NCBI GenBank assembly: GCA_955652675.1
Contig: CATPBP010000205.1
Location: 1-56,459 of the forward strand
Origin: Candidatus Dormiibacterota bacterium
GTDB taxonomy: Bacteria > Chloroflexota > Dormibacteria > Dormibacterales > Dormibacteraceae
Length of the DNA stretch: 56,459 bases
Direction of reading: 5' to 3'
The notes under the pieces were generated by a model, which was not told where the DNA came from, made no database searches, and saw only the letters and a list, made by a program, of their open reading frames with translations. This document shows positions 16,750 through 25,500 of the stretch, piece by piece. The position numbers were made by a program, and so were the translations under genes. Numbering within the stretch: the stretch's first letter is position 1; each line of letters starts with the position of its first letter.

Positions 16750-17574
16750 CTAGCCGAAGGTGCTCCAGCAATAGAGACGGTTCAACCAGGAGGCGTCGCT
16801 GCGAATCGCCGCGGCGAAGCTCTGGACGACCGCCACGTAGTCCTGGTCGCGGTTGTAGTGGAGGAGGGCACGCCCGTAGTCGGCGGGCGCACCGTTCCGC
16901 TTCAGGAACGTCGCGGCGGCCTCGATCGAGTCATGGGGGCTCATGATGTCACCGCTGCCTCCGTACTCCTGCCAGGTGGTGGGAAGGAACTGCATGGGGC
17001 CGAGCGCGCCGGCACTGGAGGCCCCTGGTGTCCGCCCGAAGCCGGACTCGATGTAGTTGATGGCGGCCAGGTAGGTCCAGTCGATCCCCGTGCTCCTGGC
17101 GGCCGCGCGGTAGTAGCCGAGCAATACGGCAGCGGGCTCCGCGTCGGCAAAGCGCCTTGTGCGCTTGACTCGCGCGCGGCTGAAGTCGGTGATCCCCGCG
17201 AGCCGCCAGACGGCCCGTACGGCGCCCGCCGCGTCCGAGAGCCCGTTGCGGCGGCTGGCTGGAAGGCGGTGCAGGACGTCCTGCTCCAGGGCCGGGTCGG
17301 CTGCCAGCGCGTACACGGCGGTCTGCTCCGAGCGGGCAGCGTCCCGGTAGGCGAACTCGCCGTTCCCGATCTGCAGGTCGAGGCGGAGCTGGTCGATGGC
17401 GGTGGCCGGCTGCGGCGTCCGGCGGAGCCGGTCCGTCTGCGCGGTCGCGGAGACCATGCCGTCCTGGGCGGCGATGATTCGCGCCGCCTGGTCTCCACCG
17501 GCATCCTGCGCCAGGGCAGGCATCGAGGCTGAGATGCCGGCGAGGGCGAACGCGATCGAGACGCCGCGCAGCAA
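16750..17574 (-). CDS. Secreted lytic transglycosylase (SLT fold)
   Basis: 274 residues. An N-terminal signal peptide ('VSIAFALAGISASMPALAQ') is followed by a helical region and a C-terminal lysozyme-like domain. The catalytic glutamate lies in 'AAINYIESGFGR' (about 174) and the GLMQ-type motif is 'SAGALGPMQFLPTTW'. 'DIMSPHDSIEAAATFLKRNG' and 'ALLHYNRDQDYVAVV' are typical of MltB/SLT-like enzymes. It would cleave peptidoglycan glycan strands outside the membrane. The start is TTG 17574, 16 bases after the FtsH-like gene's stop, so the two are probably in one operon. Confidence 0.87.
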   Translation of the reverse strand: MLRGVSIAFALAGISASMPALAQDAGGDQAARIIAAQDGMVSATAQTDRLRRTPQPATAIDQLRLDLQIGNGEFAYRDAARSEQTAVYALAADPALEQDVLHRLPASRRNGLSDAAGAVRAVWRLAGITDFSRARVKRTRRFADAEPAAVLLGYYRAAARSTGIDWTYLAAINYIESGFGRTPGASSAGALGPMQFLPTTWQEYGGSGDIMSPHDSIEAAATFLKRNGAPADYGRALLHYNRDQDYVAVVQSFAAAIRSDASWLNRLYCWSTFG

Positions 17575-17590
17575 CCGGCGCGGCTTCAGG

Positions 17591-18799
17591 CTAGGCGCTG
17601 TCGAGCATCCTGACCCGCTCTCTCTCCTCGTCCTCGTCGCGAGGCGGCGGTATCAGCAGAGCATCCTCTGGGTAGGGGGTGCTGGAGTCCGGGGGTCGCA
17701 GCCCGACGGACTCCAACACGCCGTCCACCTCGTCTCCGACCAGCTCGCCCTGCGCCATCAGCGCTTCGGCCGCCAGGTCGATCGCCTCACGGTTTGCGTA
17801 CATCAGCCGCCAGTCGTCTATGAAGGCGGCGCCCATCACCTGCGCGACCACCCGCCGCGAGCTTCCGTGGAGGACGGCGCCGTTGACGCTGCCCGGTCCC
17901 AGCGGTGAGCTGCCGATCTCCTCCACGCGGGAGATCAGGTATTCGCCGATGTTGGCCGCCTTACGGGAGAGCCCCGGGTCCATCGGGTCGGGCCCCATGC
18001 CCCAGACCCCCACCATGTGGCAGGCCAGGCTGGTGCACTGGATCAGGTCCATCGAGACCCCAGAGGAGTTCTCGCCGTAGAAGACCCGCTCCGCTGCAAG
18101 GGCCCCGAGGCCGCCCCGGAGGCGGCCCGCCGTCTGGGAGCGGAAGTGCACGAACTGCTCTTCCTTCTCGATGTTGTAGTGGTGGCCGAGCGACCCCGAC
18201 CGCATCCTGATCGAGAGCCGGACGGAGCTCTTCTCGGGCTCGAAGAAGCGCGACGCGACGGCGTGTCCGAGCTCGTGCCGGGCCACCGCCACCTTGTCGC
18301 GCTCGCTGTACTCCACAGGTTCGGCGAGACCGGACTCGATGTTGCCCATCGCCTCTCGGAGGTCGTGCCAGGCGAAGTAGGACCTGCCGTCTTCGAAGGC
18401 GTACATCAGGGCCAGCGAAAGGGCCTGCTCGATCATGGCCGGCGAGTAACCGTCGGTGATGCGAGCGAACTCGTCGCGGCGTGAGGGTGTGTCGAGGTCG
18501 GGGTCGTGCGCCTTCTTGTTGAAGTAGAGGTCCGCGATGTCCTTGCGGGCGTCCCGCGTGGGCATCCTGAAGACGATCGTCCGGCCGAAGCGGCCGGGAC
18601 GGGTGACAGCCTCGTCCAGCACCTGCGGCCGGTTGGTGGCGCCGACGAAGAAGAGGTTGTACCGAGGCGGCCGCAGCTGCGGCACCCGCAGCGACCACCG
18701 GGTGCCATTGAAGGCGATCTTGCGAGGGATGAAGAGACCGTCCAAAGTCACGTTCACGAAGCGCCGGAAAGCCTTCTTTATGAAGCTCGGCTTGTCCAC
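17591..18799 (-). CDS. FtsH-like AAA protease, C-terminal part (after frameshift)
   Basis: This 402-residue frame continues the ATPase of 17961-19721 after a one-base shift at 18800. It holds the end of the AAA module ('NLFFVGATNRPQVLDEA', 'RPGRFGRTIVF' with the arginine finger), the lid, and the zinc protease domain with 'HELGHAVASRFF' (HExxH). 'RLRGGLGALAAERVFYGENS' corresponds to the FtsH region around the third zinc ligand. Between the Walker B part and sensor 1 there is an insertion of roughly 45 residues, beginning 'KPSFIKKAFRRF', that ordinary FtsH lacks. The GTG at 18799 is only where the frame can open; the fragment alone lacks Walker A and B. Confidence 0.85.
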   Translation of the reverse strand: MDKPSFIKKAFRRFVNVTLDGLFIPRKIAFNGTRWSLRVPQLRPPRYNLFFVGATNRPQVLDEAVTRPGRFGRTIVFRMPTRDARKDIADLYFNKKAHDPDLDTPSRRDEFARITDGYSPAMIEQALSLALMYAFEDGRSYFAWHDLREAMGNIESGLAEPVEYSERDKVAVARHELGHAVASRFFEPEKSSVRLSIRMRSGSLGHHYNIEKEEQFVHFRSQTAGRLRGGLGALAAERVFYGENSSGVSMDLIQCTSLACHMVGVWGMGPDPMDPGLSRKAANIGEYLISRVEEIGSSPLGPGSVNGAVLHGSSRRVVAQVMGAAFIDDWRLMYANREAIDLAAEALMAQGELVGDEVDGVLESVGLRPPDSSTPYPEDALLIPPPRDEDEERERVRMLDSA

Positions 18800-19721
18800 A
18801 CCCGTCCATCTGCACGAGCAGCATGTTCAGGCCCATCTGGAAGCCGCCACCGAACATGCCACCAAGGCCGCCGGCGCCGCCCCCGGCACCACCCCCGCCG
18901 CCGCGGCGCTGGCCCAATGCGTCGAACTCGTCGATGAAGATCGTGCAGCCGCCCCAGCGCTTCGCCTTCTTCTTGGCGGCCCGGACGGCCATGAAGACGG
19001 CGACCATGTCCATGCCCATGAACATCCCGGAGAAGGCGGCGCCCGAAGTGATGAGGATCGGGGTGTGCAGGCTCGACGCAATGGCCTTGGCCAGCATCGT
19101 CTTGCCGGTGCCCGGCGGGCCGACCATGAGGACGCCCCGCTCTCGCTTGCCTCCCGCCCTGACGTAGTTCCGGCCGTGTTCGATGAGGCGCAGGATGCGG
19201 CTCATCTCGGCCACTGCCGACTTCTGACCGCGAACGTCCTCGATCTTCACGTCGTAGTTGGCGTCGCCAGGCTCGAGCGTCTCCCGCCCCATCCGCGAGA
19301 AGAGGATGAACGGGCCGAAGAAGAGGGCGAAGTTTGCCAGGAACAGCGCGCCCAGCTGCACCACCAGGAGCAGCCCCTGGCCGATCAGGGCGGGGAGGGC
19401 CAGCAGAGCTTCGCCAGGGGCCAGACCAAGGAACATGCCGGCGCCGCCCGTGTAGAGGACGAGCAGGATCGCGATGAAGGTGAATCGGCGCCAGAAGATG
19501 AAGCGGTTGGTCTCGATCGTCCGCTTGTTGATGTCGTCGTCGTCGGCGATCCGCTCGCGCAGGATCAGGGAGCGGCGTGCCCAGCTGAGCAGGCCACGGG
19601 AGAGCAAGAGGGCGGCGAGCGCGAAGAGCAGGGAGCCCAGCACGCCCCACTGCATGAGGACCAGTCCGTATCCGAAGGCGGACAGGGAAACCAGGGCGGC
19701 GAAGATCCAGAAGATAACCAT
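17961..19721 (-). CDS. FtsH-like AAA protease, N-terminal part (frameshifted)
   Basis: From ATG 19721 the protein has two membrane-rich regions (about 1-50 and 70-140), a linker, then an AAA domain with Walker A 'VGPPGTGKTMLAKAIA' and Walker B 'CTIFIDEFDALG'. A Gly-rich stretch and 'NMLLVQMDG' end at 18801, about residue 307. There an extra T (minus strand, base 18800) throws the frame out; the frame stays open to 17961, but those last 280 residues are a shadow of the real protease part in 17591-18799. Joining the two frames gives about 709 residues, a normal FtsH length. FtsH degrades membrane and regulatory proteins. A TATAGT box lies 12 bases before the ATG. This could be a sequencing error, a young pseudogene or a programmed shift. 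Confidence 0.8.
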   Translation of the reverse strand: MVIFWIFAALVSLSAFGYGLVLMQWGVLGSLLFALAALLLSRGLLSWARRSLILRERIADDDDINKRTIETNRFIFWRRFTFIAILLVLYTGGAGMFLGLAPGEALLALPALIGQGLLLVVQLGALFLANFALFFGPFILFSRMGRETLEPGDANYDVKIEDVRGQKSAVAEMSRILRLIEHGRNYVRAGGKRERGVLMVGPPGTGKTMLAKAIASSLHTPILITSGAAFSGMFMGMDMVAVFMAVRAAKKKAKRWGGCTIFIDEFDALGQRRGGGGGAGGGAGGLGGMFGGGFQMGLNMLLVQMDGCGQAELHKEGFPALRERDFGRSLHPSQDRLQWHPVVAAGAAAAAASVQPLLRRRHQPAAGAGRGCHPSRPLRPDDRLQDAHAGRPQGHRGPLLQQEGARPRPRHTLTPRRVRSHHRRLLAGHDRAGPFAGPDVRLRRRQVLLRLARPPRGDGQHRVRSRRTCGVQRARQGGGGPARARTRRRVALLRAREELRPALDQDAVGVARPPLQHREGRAVRALPLPDGGPPPGRPRGPCSGAGLLRRELLWGLDGPDPVHQPGLPHGGGLGHGARPDGPGALP

Positions 19722-19733
19722 GGCAGTAGGGGC

Positions 19734-19739
19734 ACTATA
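19734..19739 (-). promoter_or_regulatory. -10-like box before the FtsH-like gene
   Basis: TATAGT on the minus strand, 12 bases before ATG 19721, with no ribosome site between. It lies in the 160-base gap (19722-19881) after the M20 hydrolase gene, in which I see no other gene. Confidence 0.45.
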
Positions 19740-19881
19740 CCTCCGCAGGTGCCCTACGCCTGTTGCAGAGTTGTAATCAGTGTTGCGCCGTCCACGAGGC
19801 TCGAAGCCTGGGTGACAGAGAAGAGTATCAGGCCAGCGCCGGCATCCCGGTGGAAGTCCTGGGCGGCCGCCGGGTAGGGCT

Positions 19882-21054
19882 CTAGAGGGACAGGCGGGCG
19901 GCGGCGCTGGTCATCATTCGGACGCCGGTGGCGAAGGAGGCCTCGTCTATGCGGAAGCCGGGCGAGTGGTGGGCGGGAGGCGTCTCGCTGTCTGGTGGGC
20001 GGGCGCCCACCATGAAGTAGCAACCGGGGATTCGGGTCAGGAACTCGGACATGTCGTCGCTGACCGTCAGCGGCTGGCCAAGCAGGCTGGCACGCTCTCC
20101 GATCAGCCGGCGCCCGACGTCCAGGACCGTGCCGGTCACGTTCGGATCGTTCATACAGGGGATGGTTCCGTGTGTGAGCTCGAGGCTGGACTTGACCTGG
20201 AACTCGGTGTCCGTCTCCAGGAGGAGGTCGCGCAGCCGCTGAAGGGCTTCCTGGCGCAGATCGGGGGTGAAGGTGCGCACGCTCCCCCGGGCCAGCACGG
20301 CCCGGGGGACGATGTTCCAGGCTCCGTCAGTGCGCACATCGCCGACGCTGCAGTGGCAGCCCGCGCCGTCGTGCTCCAGGCCCTCCACGATGCTGAAGAT
20401 CCGCTCGATGAAGAAGGCCTGCGCGGAGATGACGTTGCCGGCTCGTTTGATCATGCCGCCGTGGCCGCCCGGGCCCCGGATCGCCACCTCGAAGAAGTCG
20501 GAGCCGGACCAGTACAGCCCGGGTCGAGTCATCACGGTGCCGCTGGGCAGCCAGGAGGCCATGTGGAGGCCGATCGTCACGTCGGGGTGGTGGCGCTCGA
20601 AGAGCCCACGGGCGATCATCTCCCGGGCCCCGGACACGATCTCCTCGGCCGGCTGGAAGCAGAAGAGGTAGGAGCCGGTCAGCCGGTCGACGTTTTCGGC
20701 CAGGGTTCGCGCGGCGCCCAGCAGGATCGCCGCGTGGGCGTCGTGGCCGCAGGCGTGCATTCGGCCCTCGAGGGTCGAGGAGAACTCCACCCCCGACTCC
20801 TCGAGGATGGGGAGGGCGTCGATGTCCGCCCGGAGCATGACCGTCCGCCCTGGCCGTCCCGTCTCCAGGACAGCCAGCGCCCCCGTGGGCGTGGGGCACT
20901 CCCGGACATCCAGGCCCAGGTCTGCCAACCGCTCCCTGAGAAACCGAGAGGTCTCGTGCTCCTCGAAAGAGACCTCCGGCCGCCGGTGCAGAGACCGCCG
21001 ATTGTCAACAACCTCCGCCAGCACGTCAGCAGAAGGCTCCACCACCATCTCCAT
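19882..21054 (-). CDS. M20 family metallo-amidohydrolase
   Basis: A 390-residue M20D-type peptidase/amidohydrolase of the hippurate or IAA-amino-acid hydrolase group. Metal-site motifs: 'VMLRADIDALPILEES', 'GRMHACGHDAHAAILLG', 'FCFQPAEEIVSGAREM', 'GLHMASWLPSG', and the C-terminal 'PAHHSPGFRIDEASF'. A dimerisation domain sits in the middle ('FFEVAIRGPGGHGGM'). These enzymes release amino acids or acyl groups from N-acyl amino acids; the substrate cannot be told here. ATG 21054 lies 6 bases after a TAGGCT box. A copy of the dispersed repeat lies just upstream. Confidence 0.9.
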   Translation of the reverse strand: MEMVVEPSADVLAEVVDNRRSLHRRPEVSFEEHETSRFLRERLADLGLDVRECPTPTGALAVLETGRPGRTVMLRADIDALPILEESGVEFSSTLEGRMHACGHDAHAAILLGAARTLAENVDRLTGSYLFCFQPAEEIVSGAREMIARGLFERHHPDVTIGLHMASWLPSGTVMTRPGLYWSGSDFFEVAIRGPGGHGGMIKRAGNVISAQAFFIERIFSIVEGLEHDGAGCHCSVGDVRTDGAWNIVPRAVLARGSVRTFTPDLRQEALQRLRDLLLETDTEFQVKSSLELTHGTIPCMNDPNVTGTVLDVGRRLIGERASLLGQPLTVSDDMSEFLTRIPGCYFMVGARPPDSETPPAHHSPGFRIDEASFATGVRMMTSAAARLSL

Positions 21055-21111
21055 CCCCGCAGCCTAATCCAAACCAGAGAGGTCACATGCCCTCCCCCGC
21101 GCAATATCTGG

Positions 21112-21199
21112 CGTCACTCGAAAGGCCGGATTCACTCCGGCCGTATGAGTCCCGCCCCAGAAACCCAATAGTCACTCCGGCGGGAGGGGGCTCGTGGGG
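21112..21199 (-). repeat. Dispersed intergenic repeat, copy 2 (inverted)
   Basis: Read on the minus strand, this stretch matches the two plus-strand copies at 4243-4345 and 39179-39281: GGGCGGGACTCAT, then the hairpin GGCCGGA/TCCGGCC (21142-21136 and 21130-21124) with loop GTGAA-like bases, then CCTTTCGAGTGACG. The palindromic GGAACC head is not preserved. It fills most of the gap between the M20 hydrolase and the response-regulator gene. Confidence 0.8.
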
Positions 21200-21221
21200 G
21201 AGGCCTGCCTCCCTCACGCTT

Positions 21222-21989
21222 TTAGACGATCGGGCCTATCGAATAGCCCTTGGCTGTTGAGTGGAGGAGCTTGCTGCCGAGGTCGGGTTCCAGCTCGTCG
21301 AGCTTTCGCCGCAGCGTCAGCAGGGCGGAGTGGACTGTCGAGCGGGCCGCGTTGGGCCGGAAGAGCCCGGCCGCGATCAGGTCGCCCGCCGTCGCTGCCT
21401 TGGAGCCCTGTGCCAGGTGGACGACCAGGGCCGTCTGCTGAGAGGTGAGACGGATCTCTTGCTGGCCGAGCGACATCGTCCTGTGCGTCGGGTCGAAGTC
21501 GAGGCGCCCGAACCGATAGTGGCCGGAACGCCCGGTGCCGCCCTCCGTCAGGCGCGCGGCCAGGTCCGAGTAGATGTGCGCCATGGGGACGTTGCCTTTG
21601 ACGAAGTAGCTGCTCGCCCCGAGCTCGTAAGCCCGCCGAATCGCGACCGGGCTCACCTGCTGGGCGGAGAGCACGATGACCGGCAGGCCAGGGTGGTTCT
21701 GTCGAATCCAGCGCAGCAACTCGAACCCGCCCTCCTCACCCTCGTCGAGGACGAGATCGAGCAGCACGCCGGCGACCCTTTCGCGGGTCAGGAGCTGCTG
21801 GGCTTCATTCGCCGAGCCGGCGACCTTGGCCTGGTAGCCCAGGTCGGTCAGGTCCAATCGGAGCTGCGACTGCATCGGGATCTCGTCCTCGACGATGAGC
21901 ACGGAGGAACCGATGACCTCTGGTGGACGGTATACCTCCAGCCCAGGCGGCAGGGGAGGCGGGGAGAGACGGGGCCGCGTCCTCAGCAT
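21222..21989 (-). CDS. Response regulator, receiver plus OmpR-type winged helix
   Basis: 255 residues. A Pro-rich leader is followed by a receiver domain from about residue 28 ('VLIVEDEIPMQ' acidic pair, phospho-Asp in 'GVLLDLVLDEGEEGG', Thr/Ser in 'VIVLSAQQVS', Lys in 'SSYFVKGNVP'). The C-terminal winged helix (about 165-255) contains 'FDPTHRTMSLGQQEIRLTSQ' and ends 'LLHSTAKGYSIGPI'. It should bind DNA when phosphorylated. ATG 21989 has GGTGGAG 6 bases upstream; a TTG at 22004 is the longer alternative. It follows a receiver-only gene on the same strand and is near the large histidine kinase, the likely partner. Confidence 0.88.
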   Translation of the reverse strand: MLRTRPRLSPPPLPPGLEVYRPPEVIGSSVLIVEDEIPMQSQLRLDLTDLGYQAKVAGSANEAQQLLTRERVAGVLLDLVLDEGEEGGFELLRWIRQNHPGLPVIVLSAQQVSPVAIRRAYELGASSYFVKGNVPMAHIYSDLAARLTEGGTGRSGHYRFGRLDFDPTHRTMSLGQQEIRLTSQQTALVVHLAQGSKAATAGDLIAAGLFRPNAARSTVHSALLTLRRKLDELEPDLGSKLLHSTAKGYSIGPIV

Positions 21990-22107
21990 CCCGGACTCCA
22001 CCAAACGATCGCATGCGTGTGGCTGATTGGCGAACTATGGCGTGAGGACGCTCGCTTTTCAAGATTACGATCGCGATCGGCTTGGCTTTGCCAAGCTGCC
22101 CACTCGT

Positions 22108-22554
22108 TCACCGGGCCGCGGGTGGCGGACCCTCACTTGCACCGCGTCTCTTTCTGATCGCCGGCGGAAGCAGCGCGTAGAGATCTGCCCGATCGACCGC
22201 CTTGCTCATGTAGCCCAGGATGTCCGGGTCATTGGGCGGCTCCCCGAAGACCGGATAAGCGGTGTAGAAGACCACTGGTACGCCCATGCCCCGGGCACGC
22301 AGCTCAGAGAACAAGGCCCGGCCATCCATCGGCTCGGGGAGCATGAGGTCGATAATGGCCACGTCGGGCGGATCCGTCTCGGCCCTCTCAAGGGCCTCGA
22401 CGGCGTCCTCGGCCATGGCGACCCGGTATCCGAGCATGTGAAGGTCGGTCTCCAGGATCACGCGCCACGCTCGTTCGTCGTCCACGACGAGCACGGTGGA
22501 CCCTTTCAGGTCCTCCGGGGGTGGTTCCAGAGGTTTGGGCGGCGTAAACGGCAC
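22108..22554 (-). CDS. Single-domain response regulator (receiver only)
   Basis: 148 residues: a Pro-rich N-terminus then one receiver domain. Acidic pair in 'VLVVDDERAWR', phospho-acceptor Asp in 'VAIIDLMLPEPMDGR', Thr in 'VVFYTAYPVFG' and Lys in 'GYMSKAVDRAD' are all present, so it should be phosphorylatable. There is no output domain. Its Pro-rich leader resembles that of the neighbouring response regulator, suggesting paralogy. It is divergent from the histidine kinase with 26 bases between start codons. A phosphate shuttle or sink in a relay is a reasonable inference. GTG start at 22554. Confidence 0.88.
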   Translation of the reverse strand: MPFTPPKPLEPPPEDLKGSTVLVVDDERAWRVILETDLHMLGYRVAMAEDAVEALERAETDPPDVAIIDLMLPEPMDGRALFSELRARGMGVPVVFYTAYPVFGEPPNDPDILGYMSKAVDRADLYALLPPAIRKRRGASEGPPPAAR

Positions 22555-22580
22555 GGTTTTCGCGCAGTATACGGAGGGCT
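22555..22580. promoter_or_regulatory. Divergent promoter region of receiver gene and histidine kinase
   Basis: The 26-base gap is centred near the palindrome GTATAC (22567-22572). On the minus strand it gives TATACT, 11 bases before the receiver GTG. On the plus strand GGAGGG (22573-22578) precedes the kinase TTG by only 2 bases. Confidence 0.45.
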
Positions 22581-25500
22581 TTGAGTCAGACGGACGTAGC
22601 CGTGCATGGCGAGCGGCGCAACCTGATCGACACTTTGCGCCGCACTTTGGCTACCTGCACCACTGAGACCGAGATAGTGCAAATGCTCTATTCAGAGCTC
22701 GGCGTCCCGGTCAGCCACGCGCACCTCAACGAAGTGACTCGCAACCAGGCGCTTCGGCTCTCAGCGCTGAACGCAGTTGCTCGAGCGCTGTCTGGCGTCC
22801 ATGACCTGGAGGGGGTGGTCAGGGCGCTTAACTCCACCCTGGCTCCCCTGATCCCGGTCGAGACGCTGGAGCTTGTGGTGCGCGAGGACGGCGCGGGCGG
22901 CCATTTCCGCCTGCTGACGCTGAACCGGGACGGGGTCTTTCAGAGCGTCAAGCTTTCGCGGCAATCGGTGAGATCGGGACCCGTGCGCGGGGTGCTTCGC
23001 AGCGGCAGGTCAGAGCTCAAGCTGGGGAACGGACCGGAGTCCGGGCGTCGTTCCCAGGCCTGGCTGCCGATCCTCGAGCAGGCAAAGGTCCTCGGAGTGC
23101 TCTCGGTTCAGTCGCCCGAGGCCGGCTCCTACGAGGCATCCACGGTCGCCTTCCTGGAGCAGGTGGCCGACGAGGTCTCGCTTGCCCTGCGCAACGCCTG
23201 GTCCTATGCCGCTCTCGAAGCTCAGCGCAGGAGGCTCGAGGTGGCGAACGTGGTGGGGCGCAAGCTCGCCTCGAGCCGGGACAGCTGGTCGATCGTGCGC
23301 ACGCTGCGGGAGGAGCTGTCCCGCCACCTGGAGTTCGACCTCTTCTCACTGGCCACTGTCGAGCACGGCTCTCAGGGCCCGACCGCCCTCGCCCACGTTT
23401 ACGCCTCTGGTGAGGACCGGCAGCTTGCTCCCGTCTCGCTTACCGCCGCGGGCCTCGCCACAGAGGCGTACGAGCAGGGCCGCCCCGTCCTCACCCGCCG
23501 CTCTCGCCGGGCCGGCTCCTTCGAGCGCGCCGCTCCCGCCGCTGACGGGTCATCCATCGCCGGTGGCGCTCTGATTTACGTCGCAGGCTCTGGCCAGGGG
23601 CGCCGCCCCGCCTCTGGGTCTGTCGTCTGGGTGCCGGTTCTGCAGGGTGACCAGGTAACCGCGCTGCTCTCTCTGCAGTCCTCCCGCGTGGATGCCTTTG
23701 ACGACTGGCACGTCAGCCTCCTCGAAGACGTCGCGGCACAGGTGAGCCTGGCGCTCGCCACAGCCGATCACTTCAACGCCGCCCAAAACGAGCGGCGGCG
23801 GCTGGAGGCCCTCCACGTCCTGGAGACCGGGGCTGCCGGGGCCGCCGACGAGCGGCAGGTCGCCGAAGCGCTCTTCGCGGCGATGGTGGGGCCGATGGAC
23901 GCCTCCTACGTGGCGCTGACCTACCTGGGCGCGGAGGGTCACCTGACGGGCTATGCTCGAGCCCCCAGCGGCCAGGCCAGGCCTCTGGCACCACGCCCCG
24001 TTGAACGCACGAACTACTTCAAGCGTCTGATCGACGAGCGCCTGACCATAAGCGAAGCGACGCCCCCTGACCTTCAGCTGCTCCGACCAGTTGCCGGCTG
24101 GCAGGTGGGGGGGACGCGCGTCCCCAAACAGGTGCTGTGGGTTCCCCTCTTCCAGGGTGAACGGGTCATCGGGGCGATCTCCGCGCAGCGCCACGACGAT
24201 CGGCCCTTTGTCGCGCCCGAGGTGGAGCTGCTGGAGAGCGCCGCGCCGGTGGTCGCGATAATGCTGCGAACGGTGCGGCTGCACCGCGCCAACGAGATGG
24301 CTCTCATGCACTCGGTCAGGGTGCAGGAGGTGGCGGCTCTGGCCGGCCACGACCTCGACCAGGTGGTGGCCAGCGTGGCTGATCAGGCTCGGAACATGCT
24401 GGAGTCGGCCGGCGCCGCCTGCTGGGCCTTCGACGACGACGGCCGCGTCACATCCCACGCCGCTACCGGCCGTTCCGCTGCGCGCAGCGTGCTCACCTGG
24501 TCGGGCCGCTCGGCCGCAAGGTCGTGGAGAGAGCCGCCGTCGGGGGTGTTGAATGGCGTCCGGTCTGGCCTGGAGTGGACCTTGATTCCGCTCTGGTACG
24601 GCGATCGCCTGGTGGGCGCGCTCGGCTCGGTTCGCCTCCCCGGCGGCATTGATCCGCTGCTCGAGCGCCCGGCCGACTTCGAGCGGCATGCCGCCATTGC
24701 GATCGAGAACTCCCGCCTGGTGGCGGAGACCCGTGGCCGGATCCGAACGCTGGAGGCGGTGGCTCGATTTGCCAGCCTGGACATCGCCCGGCCCGAGCGG
24801 GCCCGCAGCCAGATGAGCCGGCTGGTCGAGCGGGCCCTGAGCGGATCCAGGGGGATGCTCTGGCTTCTCGAGGGCGACGAGATGGTGTGCCAGGCGGCCG
24901 GGCGAGCCGGACGGCGGCTGCCGGCAGACAGGCTTCGGGGCCTGGTCGGTGGCGGCTCGCGGCCGCCGGTACGCAGCGTGCGGCGGGTGCTGCGTCCGAT
25001 CTCGGCGGACGGCATCGGAGTCTTCGCCACACCGATCGTCGTCGCCGACCAGATGGTCGGAATGCTGACCGCGGATGCCGGGACCTCGGCGGGGGAGACC
25101 CACCGGCTGATGACCGTGCTCGCCGGTCAGGCGGCGCTGGTTCTCGGGCGGCTCCAGCTGGTGGGAGAGCTGAATCAGCAGGCTCGGATGATGGGCACCA
25201 TCCTCGCCCACTCGCCCCTGGGGGTGGTTCTGGAGGACGCCGCCGGCAACGCCCTCTACGCCAACCCGGAGGTCGAGCGAGTCTACGGAGTTGAAGCGAC
25301 CGCTATCACGGGCAGGCCGGCTCAGCACCTTCTCGAGCAGGCGGGCGCGGTGGTGCTGGCCGACTCAGAGAGCACCGGCAGCGGACCTCTTGAGCTGCGG
25401 TTGCCCCAGCGGGGCACGGTGGTGCAGGTGCGCCGGGTTCCCATCCCGGGCTCCGAGGAGCAACCGGCCCGCGTGCTGACCCTGCATGAGGACATCACCC

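Noticed and set aside
17961-18800. Continuation of the FtsH N-terminal frame after the frameshift as a real domain
   Set aside because: The peptide there is Arg/Gly/Pro-rich shadow; the conserved protease sequence is in the other frame (17591-18799).
23550-25328. Long open frame (592 codons) antisense to the histidine kinase
   Set aside because: GC-rich genes commonly leave the opposite strand open. The translation is low-complexity, rich in Arg/Gly/Pro/His, with no family motif, while the sense strand codes clear GAF and kinase domains.
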